In this document: positions 33,528 to 39,161 of the stretch, piece by piece
How the letters are laid out: every line of letters begins with the position of its first letter
How positions within the stretch are numbered: the stretch's first letter is position 1
NCBI GenBank assembly: GCA_019634715.1
Contig: JAHCAU010000025.1
Location: 1-39,161, forward strand
Origin: Lysobacter sp.
Lineage (GTDB): Bacteria > Pseudomonadota > Gammaproteobacteria > Xanthomonadales > Xanthomonadaceae
Length of the DNA stretch: 39,161 bases
Reading direction: 5' to 3'
Notes under the pieces: model-generated
Databases searched by the model: none
Told to the model about the DNA's origin: nothing
The model's input: only the letters and a program-made list of their open reading frames with translations
Program-made: the position numbers and the translations under genes

Positions 33528-35620
33528 ACCGATGCGTCCTGGTCGCGGCCGCGCTGCTCGCGCTGATGCAGACCGCCTGCAGCACCCTGTCCGAGCGCGA
33601 GCACGCCCGCGTCGTCGCAGTGGTGGACGCCGCGCGCGGCAGCGAATCCACCTGCGATCGCGACGATGCCTGCGCACGGCCGTCGCCGCTGCGCGAACTG
33701 GGCCGGCAGGCGCTCGGCGCGTCGGCCGCGCCGATGCCGGACGGCGCATCCGGCGCGGTCCCCGAACAGGCGGCGCACGCGGCGAACGCTCTGCCGTCGC
33801 CGCCCCGGGCCGCGCACGTCGAGGCCGCGCCCGCAGGGCAGCACCATGCGCTCATCCTCGACTACGGCCAGGACGCGCTGCTGGCGCGGCTGGACCTGAT
33901 CCGCGGCGCGCAGCGCAGCATCGACATCCAGACCTACATCTTCGACGAGGACGATGCCGGCCACCTCATCCTCGACGAACTGCTGGCGGCGGCGAAGCGG
34001 GGCGTGAAGGTGCGCCTGCTCGCCGACCAGCTGGCCGCGCTCAAGCGCGTGGACACCGTCGCCGCGCTCGCCGGCGCGCACCGCAACTTCGAGATGCGCG
34101 TGTACAACCCGGTGCTGGGCCGCGCGCGCTTCGGCTACCCGATGTATGCGGTCGCCACGCTGTGCTGCTTCCGCCGCCTGAACCAGCGCATGCACAACAA
34201 GCTGATGGTGGTCGACGGCCTCGTGGCGATCACCGGCGGACGCAACTACCAGAACGACTACTTCGACTGGGACGCGCGCTACAACTTCCGCGACCGCGAC
34301 ATCCTCGTGGTGGGGCCATCGCTGCCGGACATGGCCGCGCATTTCGAGGCCTTCTGGAACGCGCCGCTGAGCACGCCGCTGACCAAGCTCTCCGACGTCG
34401 GCCGCCTGTTGCTGAAGCAGGGCGTGCCACCGCTGAGATATCCCGAGCCCGAGCATCCGCGGCGGCTGGAGGCGATCGGCCGCGATGCCGACGACGCCGC
34501 GCTGGTGCGCGAGCGCCTGGTCGATGCCGCGCTGCCGGTGCGCCACCTGCGCTACATCGGCGACCTGCCCGAGAAGCACGGCGAGGAGGACGCACCCGAT
34601 GCCACGGCGTCCTCGCGCCTGCTGCGCGACCTGATCGTGTCCGCGCAGGACCGCGTGCTGCTGCAGACGCCCTATCTGGTGATGTCGAAACCGGCGCAGC
34701 GCATGTTCCTGCAGATGCAGGCGCGGGCGAAGCCGCCGCGCGTGCAGGTGTCGACGAACAGTCTGGCCGCGACCGACGCCTTCATCCCGTATGCGCTCTC
34801 CTACAAGTACAAGCGCCGCTACCTGCGCGACTACAAGTTCGAGATCCACGAGTTCAAGCCGTTCCCGCAGAGCGCGCCGATCGACGTGGAGGCCACGGGC
34901 ACCGTCGATGTCGAATGGCTGGAGGACGGCACGCCCGTCGTGCAGGGCGTGCCGGCGCGGCCATCGCTGGACCTGTCGCCGAACGTGGGGCCGCTCGGCT
35001 CGGGTTCCTCGGGCGGGGCGGGTTCCTCGGGCGCCCCGGGCTTCGGCGGCAGCCGTTCGCCCGACCGGCCGACGCCGCTGGCCCGCGAGTATTCGGCGCT
35101 GCGCTATTCCAAGCGCGGCAGCAACGAGCAGGTGCCGCTCAAGCGCGGCGGCGTGCGTTTCGGCCTGCACGCCAAGTCGCTGGTGATCGACGATCGCGTC
35201 GGCGTGATCGGCACCCACAACTTCGACCCGCGCGGCGACCACTACAACACCGAGGCGGTGGTGGTGATCGACGATCCCGCCTTCGCCCGCCGGCTCGCCG
35301 ACAGCATCGAGCGCGACATGCGCCCGGAAAACGCCTGGGTGATCGCGCCGCGCGACAAGGCGGTGGTGTTTTCCGGGCTGGAGTATTCGCTGGCGAAGAT
35401 CTCCGAACACCTGCCGGTGTTCGATTTCTGGCCGGTGCGCTATGCCACCAGCTACGAATTCACGCCCGGGCCGGATTGCCCCGAACCGCTGTCGCCGCGC
35501 GACCCGTCGTTCCGCAAGTGCTACGAACCGGTCGGCGATTTCCCAGAGGTCGACATGCTGATCCGGCCGCTGACCCGCATCTTCACCGCCTTCGGCGCGG
35601 GGCTGGCGCCGATCCTGTGA
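33524..35620 (+). CDS. Phospholipase D-family lipoprotein (cardiolipin-synthase-like)
   Basis: 698 residues. The N-terminus MNRCVLVAAALLALMQTACS carries a lipobox with C19, so the protein is probably lipid-anchored. Two HKD motifs are present: RMHNKLMVVDGLVAITGG (H224, K226, D231) and LHAKSLVIDDRVGVIGTHNFD (H549, K551, D556), the arrangement of a bi-lobed PLD. Between them (about 486-506) lies a Gly/Ser-rich insert (GSGSSGGAGSSGAPG) that is probably a flexible linker. By family knowledge it transfers phosphatidyl groups, making cardiolipin or hydrolysing phospholipids. Its ATGA overlap with the YceI gene suggests a shared envelope-lipid role. The C-terminal FEFTPG-like tail (about 640-698) is of unknown function. 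Confidence 0.9.
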   Translation: MNRCVLVAAALLALMQTACSTLSEREHARVVAVVDAARGSESTCDRDDACARPSPLRELGRQALGASAAPMPDGASGAVPEQAAHAANALPSPPRAAHVEAAPAGQHHALILDYGQDALLARLDLIRGAQRSIDIQTYIFDEDDAGHLILDELLAAAKRGVKVRLLADQLAALKRVDTVAALAGAHRNFEMRVYNPVLGRARFGYPMYAVATLCCFRRLNQRMHNKLMVVDGLVAITGGRNYQNDYFDWDARYNFRDRDILVVGPSLPDMAAHFEAFWNAPLSTPLTKLSDVGRLLLKQGVPPLRYPEPEHPRRLEAIGRDADDAALVRERLVDAALPVRHLRYIGDLPEKHGEEDAPDATASSRLLRDLIVSAQDRVLLQTPYLVMSKPAQRMFLQMQARAKPPRVQVSTNSLAATDAFIPYALSYKYKRRYLRDYKFEIHEFKPFPQSAPIDVEATGTVDVEWLEDGTPVVQGVPARPSLDLSPNVGPLGSGSSGGAGSSGAPGFGGSRSPDRPTPLAREYSALRYSKRGSNEQVPLKRGGVRFGLHAKSLVIDDRVGVIGTHNFDPRGDHYNTEAVVVIDDPAFARRLADSIERDMRPENAWVIAPRDKAVVFSGLEYSLAKISEHLPVFDFWPVRYATSYEFTPGPDCPEPLSPRDPSFRKCYEPVGDFPEVDMLIRPLTRIFTAFGAGLAPIL

Positions 35621-35624
35621 GCGC

Positions 35625-35819
35625 CTGAGAGCCTGTTCACGATCTCTCCATGCCTCTCGTTGTGTCGCAGCGGGCCGCTGCGGCACAACCCGGAGGGCCG
35701 GTCCTGTCGGGGCGCGGTGCGGCGTCATCGCTCGGTCGTGGATGCACATCCACTCCCTCTCTCTTCCTTGCCCCGCGCCCCGACAGGACCGGCGAGAGGC
35801 ATCGTGAACAGGCTCTGAG
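35625..35819. repeat. 195-bp palindromic MITE-like element
   Basis: Outer arms CTGAGAGCCTGTTCACGAT (35625-35643) and ATCGTGAACAGGCTCTGAG (35801-35819) are inverted with one mismatch. Inner arms of 21 bp (35697-35717 and 35773-35793) are perfect inverts, and TGCCTCTCG (35651-35659) matches CGAGAGGCA. A separate internal hairpin spans 35659-35690 (GTTGTGTCGCAGC / GCTGCGGCACAAC). No coding capacity. Confidence 0.85.
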
Positions 35820-35850
35820 GCCCATCCGCCGCCCGCATGAGCGCCCCCTC

Positions 35851-35883
35851 GATGCCCGCGCCTGTCGCGGGCATCGTCGTTTC
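35851..35883 (+). terminator. Strong hairpin terminator downstream of the phospholipase operon
   Basis: GATGCCCGCG (35851-35860) pairs perfectly with CGCGGGCATC (35866-35875), loop CCTGT, followed by GTCGTTTC. Confidence 0.65.
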
Positions 35884-35939
35884 ACGATCGACCCATTGCA
35901 GATCAAGCACTTGCAGCCATGACGGAAGCGGGGTGACTT

Positions 35940-35984
35940 CCGGCATATGTGTCATGCCGGGATGGTGTTGTACTTTACCAACAC
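35940..35984 (+). promoter_or_regulatory. Promoter/operator of the tandem micro-genes
   Basis: A hairpin CCGGCAT/ATGCCGG (35940-35960) is followed by an AT-rich palindrome GTGTTG (35965-35970) - TACTTTAC - CAACAC (35979-35984). TACTTT could be the -10 box, placing it within the palindrome, so a repressor binding there would block transcription. AGGACA then lies 6 nt before ATG 36014. Confidence 0.5.
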
Positions 35985-36013
35985 ACCAAGACGCAGCCCC
36001 TCAGGACACGATG

Positions 36014-36202
36014 ATGAACGCCTCCACCCCGACCACCACCCATACCCCCGCCACCCCGGCCAACGACACCGTCGTCCCGCTGTCGTCCGCCCGTCGCTAC
36101 CTCGAACGCACCGTCGGCACCGGCTATGGCCGCTCCAGCGGCTACGCATCGAGCAAGCGCTACACCTCCGATTGGGGCCAGCCGCGCTTCCGCTGCGCCT
36201 GA
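36014..36202 (+). CDS. Micro-protein 1 of a tandem pair with conserved GTGYGRSSGYA tail
   Basis: 62 residues. ATG 36014 is chosen over ATG 36011 because it aligns with the second copy (both begin MNAS), with AGGACA upstream. The N-terminal third is Thr/Pro-rich (TPTTTHTPATPAND) and looks unstructured. From about residue 26 it becomes basic and aromatic: SSARRYLERT, then the tail of residues 35-62 containing GTGYGRSSGYA, RYTSDWGQ and RFRCA. There is no signal peptide or membrane segment. The penultimate residue is cysteine. The strongest evidence that this is a real gene is the second copy, where synonymous codons differ while the protein tail stays the same. I do not recognise the family. Possible roles are a precursor peptide, a nucleic-acid-binding peptide or a small regulator. 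Confidence 0.72.
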   Translation: MNASTPTTTHTPATPANDTVVPLSSARRYLERTVGTGYGRSSGYASSKRYTSDWGQPRFRCA

Positions 36203-36285
36203 TCCCGGCCTCACCCGCAGCACCGCGCCACCGCTAGACATCACCACCCCTCCCCCGCACACCTCCGCATCGCCAAGGTCCCGCC

Positions 36286-36483
36286 ATGAACGCCTCGCAC
36301 TCCCACGCCCCGCTCGCCCCGCGCACGCCGGCTTCCGTGCTGCCGGCCAACGGACCCGTCTTCTTCGCCAGCCCGCGCTACCGCGCGCGCGACTTCGGCA
36401 CCGGCTACGGCCGCTCCAGCGGTTACGCCGCCGAGCGCCGCTACACCTCCGACTGGGGCCAGGTCCGTTTTCGCTGCGGCTGA
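36286..36483 (+). CDS. Micro-protein 2 of the tandem pair
   Basis: 65 residues; AAGG stands 7 nt before ATG 36286. It starts MNAS like its neighbour, continues through a Pro/Ala-rich spacer (HAPLAPRTPASVLPANGP) and FFASPRYRARDF, and ends with the same 28-residue tail (residues 38-65: GTGYGRSSGYA, RYTSDWGQ, RFRCG). Of the 28 tail codons, six differ synonymously from copy 1 (TAT/TAC, GGC/GGT, GCA/GCC, GAT/GAC, CGC/CGT, TTC/TTT) and about five change the residue, a pattern of purifying selection on protein. The gap between the two genes is 83 nt without a clear promoter, so they probably share one transcript. Confidence 0.72.
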   Translation: MNASHSHAPLAPRTPASVLPANGPVFFASPRYRARDFGTGYGRSSGYAAERRYTSDWGQVRFRCG

Positions 36484-36694
36484 GCCCGGGTCTTCCAGCG
36501 CCCCCCGCTCGCTCCACTCCCATGTTCCCGATGGCAGGCACGCCGTCACCCTCCGTGCGCGACCTCTCTCCCGCGCCGGAGGCCCTTTCCCCGGACCCGG
36601 CCCGGCGCCGTCGACACGCGTCCCCAGCAGATCGACGCACCGGGCCGGCTCTTTTCGCCATCACGGGACACCGGCGCTCCGCTATCCTTGCGCG
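36484..36694. other. Intergenic stretch after the micro-genes
   Basis: 211 nt. I see no third copy of the micro-gene and no strong terminator. A TATCCT box at 36683-36688 near its right end belongs to the next gene. Confidence 0.4.
36683..36688 (+). promoter_or_regulatory. -10 box of a predicted leaderless transcript (thioesterase)
   Basis: TATCCT ends 6 nt before GTG 36695, in the same geometry as at 18065-18070. Confidence 0.5.
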
Positions 36695-37162
36695 GTGACC
36701 GACATCCTTCCCCCGGCGCCGTCCCTGTTCCGCGCCCAGACCAGTCTCGAACAGCTCAACGCCAGCGCCCGCGGCACCGCGATGGAGCCGCTGGGCATCG
36801 TCTTCACCGAGATCGGCCCCGACTTCCTGCGCGGCACCATGCCCGTGGACGCGCGCACGAAGCAGCCCTACGGCCTGCTCCACGGCGGCGCCTCCGTGCT
36901 GCTGGCCGAGACCCTGGGCAGCGTCGCGGCCAACCTGTGCACCGCGCCCGGCGAGATCTGCGTGGGCGTGGAGATCAACGCCAACCACCTGGTCGCGGTG
37001 CGCGAGGGCATCGTCACCGGCACCGCGCGGCCGCTGCATGTCGGCCGGCGTACCCAGGTCTGGGAGGTGCGGATCGAAGACGGACTCGGCCGCCTGGCCT
37101 GCATTTCCCGCCTGACCCTGGCCGCCGTGCCGCATCGCGCGCCGACGCCCGCTGCGGACTGA
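36695..37162 (+). CDS. Hotdog-fold thioesterase (PaaI / YdiI-like)
   Basis: 155 residues from GTG 36695. LNASARGTAMEPLGIVFTEIGPDFLRGTMPVD is followed by the family signature YGLLHGGASVLLAETLGSVAAN, in which the HGG loop and the glutamate (E of LAET) bind and hydrolyse the acyl-CoA thioester; GVEINANHLVAVREGIVTGTA is the later conserved block. By family knowledge it is a small cytosolic acyl-CoA or aryl-CoA thioesterase (1,4-dihydroxy-2-naphthoyl-CoA is a common substrate of YdiI relatives); the actual substrate is uncertain. GTG is favoured over the later ATG 36782 because the N-terminal sequence fits relatives and the promoter abuts it. Confidence 0.9.
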   Translation: MTDILPPAPSLFRAQTSLEQLNASARGTAMEPLGIVFTEIGPDFLRGTMPVDARTKQPYGLLHGGASVLLAETLGSVAANLCTAPGEICVGVEINANHLVAVREGIVTGTARPLHVGRRTQVWEVRIEDGLGRLACISRLTLAAVPHRAPTPAAD

Positions 37163-37210
37163 ACCGGTGTCGTCGGTCGTTCCGGGATGCACAGCCGCGC
37201 CCGCGTTCGG

Positions 37211-37216
37211 TATCGT
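37211..37216 (+). promoter_or_regulatory. -10 box of a predicted leaderless transcript (acyltransferase)
   Basis: TATCGT ends 6 nt before ATG 37223; the gap GCCCGG holds no ribosome site. Confidence 0.45.
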
Positions 37217-37222
37217 GCCCGG

Positions 37223-38008
37223 ATGAGTGCCCCCCCCACGTCCACGCCGGCCGGCCGGCTGCTCCGCTATGCCTATCGCACGCCGATGCTGGCCTGGCAC
37301 ATCCTCGTCGACCTGCCGGTCATCCTGATCCTGATGTCGCCACCGTTCGGCGGTCTGCGCATCGCCGGCGACCCGCTCAAGCACCGCGTGGTGCGCTGGT
37401 GGCAGCGCAGCCTGATGCGCGTGTTCGGCTTCCGCATGCGCCGCGTCGGCACGCCCTTGCCGGGTCCGGTGATGTTCGTCGCCAACCATGTCAGCTGGAT
37501 CGACATCGTCGCCCTGCACGCCTACCGGATGATGGGCTTCGTCGCCAAGCGCGAGATCGCCTCGTGGCCGCTGGTGGGCTGGCTGGCGACGATGGGCGAG
37601 ACCATCTACCACCAGCGCGGCAGCCAGGAATCGCTCGGCGGCGTGCTGCACGAAATGCTCGCCCGCCTGCGCGACGGCCGCGCGGTCGGCGTGTTCCCGG
37701 AAGGCCGCACGCGGGGCGGGGACGAGGTCGGCCCGTTCCACGCGCGCATCTTCCTCGCTGCGGTCGAGGCCAACGTCCCGGTACAGCCGGTCGCGCTGCG
37801 CTACGGCGCGCGCGGCAACGCGCAGACCATCGTCGCCTTCGGTCCGACCGAAAGCTTCGCCGCCAACTTCCTGCGCCTGCTCGGCGAGCCGCCGCGCGAC
37901 GCCGACATCGTGTTCCTCGAACCGATCCTGCCCGGCGACGCCGAAGGCCGGCGGCGCCTCGCCGAGACCGCGCGTTCGCGCATCGTCGAGGCGATGGGGC
38001 AGGGCTGA
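37223..38008 (+). CDS. 1-acyl-sn-glycerol-3-phosphate acyltransferase (PlsC family)
   Basis: 261 residues. An N-terminal membrane helix (AWHILVDLPVILILMS) precedes the acyltransferase motif I FVANHVSWIDIVAL (H89-x4-D94) and motif III FPEGRT, a slight variant of FPEGTR. KREIASWPLVGWLATMGETIYHQRG is motif II, and VPVQPVALRYG is motif IV. By family knowledge it acylates lysophosphatidic acid at the inner membrane, or a related lysophospholipid. The start ATG 37223 is favoured by the abutting TATCGT; an upstream in-frame ATG (37187) would add 12 Arg-rich residues and lie before the box. It follows the thioesterase gene by 60 nt but appears to have its own promoter. Confidence 0.9.
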   Translation: MSAPPTSTPAGRLLRYAYRTPMLAWHILVDLPVILILMSPPFGGLRIAGDPLKHRVVRWWQRSLMRVFGFRMRRVGTPLPGPVMFVANHVSWIDIVALHAYRMMGFVAKREIASWPLVGWLATMGETIYHQRGSQESLGGVLHEMLARLRDGRAVGVFPEGRTRGGDEVGPFHARIFLAAVEANVPVQPVALRYGARGNAQTIVAFGPTESFAANFLRLLGEPPRDADIVFLEPILPGDAEGRRRLAETARSRIVEAMGQG

Positions 38009-38061
38009 GCCGTCGCGGTGCGCCTCGCCGTCGCGTCGCGCACCGTGATCCCGCGGCGGGA

Positions 38062-38067
38062 TAGGAT
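38062..38067 (+). promoter_or_regulatory. Candidate -10 box (TAGGAT) of the alpha/beta hydrolase gene
   Basis: Lies 31 nt before ATG 38099, in the same form as the box at 18970. Confidence 0.3.
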
Positions 38068-38098
38068 GGACCTCCGACCGTCGGACCCCACGCCACGG

Positions 38099-39100
38099 AT
38101 GACCCTCGCCGCCTCGCCCTATCGCCCGCCGTCGCCGCTGCGCAGCCCGCACCTGCAGTCGCTGCTGTCCACCAGCCCGCTGCGTCGTTCGCGCGGCGCA
38201 TGGCTGCTGCGCGAGACCGGTGCGATCAACACCCCCTACCTGGTCGACGGCGGCGACGACGTGCGCCTGGAGGGCGTGCACAGCCGCCTGCCCGGGGTCG
38301 AACCGCGCGGGCTGGCGCTGCTGCTGCACGGCTGGGAGGGCAGCGTCGAATCGAGCTACATGCGCATGACCGCGGTCCGCCTGCTGCATGCGGGTTTCGA
38401 GGTGTTCCGCCTCAACTTCCGCGACCACGGCGATACCCACCACCTCAACCAGGCGCTGTTCCACTCCAACCGCATCGACGAAGTGGTCAACGCCGCGCGC
38501 GATGTCGCGATCCGCTTCCTCGGCGACAGCGGCCGGCCGATGGTGCTGGCCGGGTATTCGCTGGGCGGCAACTTCGCGCTGCGCGTGGCCTCGCACGCGC
38601 AGCGCGCGGGCCTGCCGCTGGCGCGCGTGGCGGCGGTCTGCCCTGTCCTCGACCCGGGCGTGACCATGACCCGGATGGAGCAGGGCATCCCGTTCTACCT
38701 GCGCTATTTCGAGCGCAGCTGGCGCGAATCGCTGCGCCGCAAGCGCGACACCTTCCCGCAGTACTACGACTTCGACGACAGCGTGCTCAAGCTGGGCATG
38801 CGCGACCTCACGCGCTGGATGGTCGAGCGCCACACCGACTTCGACAGCCTCGACGCCTACTTCAACGGCTACTCGATCGCCGGCGACCGCCTCGCCGGGC
38901 TGTCGATCCCGGCCGACATCCTCACCGCCGCAGACGACCCGGTGATCCCGGTCGAGGAGTTCCACGCCCTGGCCCTGCCGCCGACCGGCCGGATCGAGAT
39001 CGCCGCGCACGGCGGCCACTGTGCCTTCCTCGAATCGATCCGCCTCGACGGCTACGCCGAGCGCTGGGTCACCGCCCGGCTGTCGCAAGCCATTGAATAG
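38099..39100 (+). CDS. YheT-family alpha/beta hydrolase
   Basis: 333 residues. YRPPSPLRSPHLQSLLSTSPLRR near the N-terminus is the YheT-type cap region. The core has LLLHGWEGSVESSYM (oxyanion part), the nucleophile elbow LAGYSLGGNF (S154), TAADDPVIP (aspartate) and AHGGHCAFLES (histidine near 305), a complete triad. By family knowledge these are cytosolic hydrolases acting on short acyl esters, with poorly known substrates. ATG 38099 is chosen because the sequence from here fits the family; an ATG at 38066 overlaps the promoter. The TAG stop is the first bases of a REP remnant. Confidence 0.9.
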   Translation: MTLAASPYRPPSPLRSPHLQSLLSTSPLRRSRGAWLLRETGAINTPYLVDGGDDVRLEGVHSRLPGVEPRGLALLLHGWEGSVESSYMRMTAVRLLHAGFEVFRLNFRDHGDTHHLNQALFHSNRIDEVVNAARDVAIRFLGDSGRPMVLAGYSLGGNFALRVASHAQRAGLPLARVAAVCPVLDPGVTMTRMEQGIPFYLRYFERSWRESLRRKRDTFPQYYDFDDSVLKLGMRDLTRWMVERHTDFDSLDAYFNGYSIAGDRLAGLSIPADILTAADDPVIPVEEFHALALPPTGRIEIAAHGGHCAFLESIRLDGYAERWVTARLSQAIE

Positions 39101-39115
39101 GGTGCGGTTCACCCT
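39098..39115. repeat. Truncated REP unit at the stop codon of the alpha/beta hydrolase gene
   Basis: AATAGGGTGCGGTTCACC matches the left part of the REP units at 25199 and 25305, and its TAG is the stop codon. The opposite arm is not present before the window ends. Confidence 0.7.
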
Positions 39116-39161
39116 GAGGTACCTCCACTTTTTCCGGAAGAAATCTCGGGATATCCGCGCC

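Noticed and set aside
35837..36013. Upstream in-frame extension of micro-gene 1 to 121 codons
   Set aside because: It would run through the palindromic promoter and terminator, has no ribosome site, and has no counterpart in copy 2.
36014..36483. Calling the micro-genes RiPP precursors outright
   Set aside because: No modification enzyme, protease or exporter lies within reach, and the conserved part is the C-terminus, not the leader. It is kept as one possibility only.

Overview
The window is GC-rich, densely coded DNA from a gammaproteobacterium, most likely family Lysobacteraceae/Xanthomonadaceae (Luteimonas/Lysobacter-like). I infer this from the base composition, the gene set and the promoter style; no rRNA or tRNA gene is present to anchor the taxonomy. 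About 28 protein genes can be supported. No rRNA, tRNA, CRISPR array, prophage or complete insertion sequence was seen.

Region 1 (1-11.6 kb) is a cell-surface block. It holds the end of a giant repeat adhesin (104-residue tandem repeats, DUF11-type domains, an SdrD-B-like domain, C-terminal OmpA), a coupled 1236-residue outer-membrane barrel-like protein, and two secreted DUF11/GEVED proteins that share the same 109-residue C-terminal module. Region 2 (11.7-15.4 kb) has a GAF/degenerate-GGDEF/EAL cyclic-di-GMP protein and a gamma-glutamyltransferase.

Region 3 (15.45-18.0 kb) is visibly less GC-rich. It carries a two-gene minus-strand cassette: a protein with a glycine-rich linker and conserved-looking tail, and an FAD-dependent oxidoreductase, overlapping by one base. 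It looks acquired. Region 4 (18.0-25.4 kb) has an AEC transporter, a 2OG-Fe(II) dioxygenase, a small PKD protein, divergent CocE-like and beta-lactamase-fold hydrolases, then a RAYT (REP-associated tyrosine transposase) gene inside a nest of its own REP hairpins.

Region 5 (25.4-32.4 kb) has a Ycf46-like AAA ATPase divergent from an orphan ParA, a zinc-ribbon membrane protein, a methyltransferase, and two translationally coupled class D beta-lactamase-like genes divergent from a winged-helix/TPR-like protein. Region 6 (32.4-35.6 kb) is a tightly overlapped operon sixA - YceI - phospholipase-D lipoprotein.

Region 7 (35.6-36.5 kb) holds a 195-bp palindromic MITE-like element, an AT-rich palindromic promoter, and two tandem micro-genes of 62 and 65 residues. 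These share a near-identical 28-residue C-terminus kept by synonymous changes; this is my best candidate for something undescribed. Region 8 (36.7-39.1 kb) has a hotdog thioesterase, a PlsC-type acyltransferase and a YheT-like alpha/beta hydrolase.

Two genome-scale habits stand out. Several genes have a -10 box only 5-6 nt before the start codon (predicted leaderless mRNAs), and REP elements repeatedly begin exactly at stop codons.
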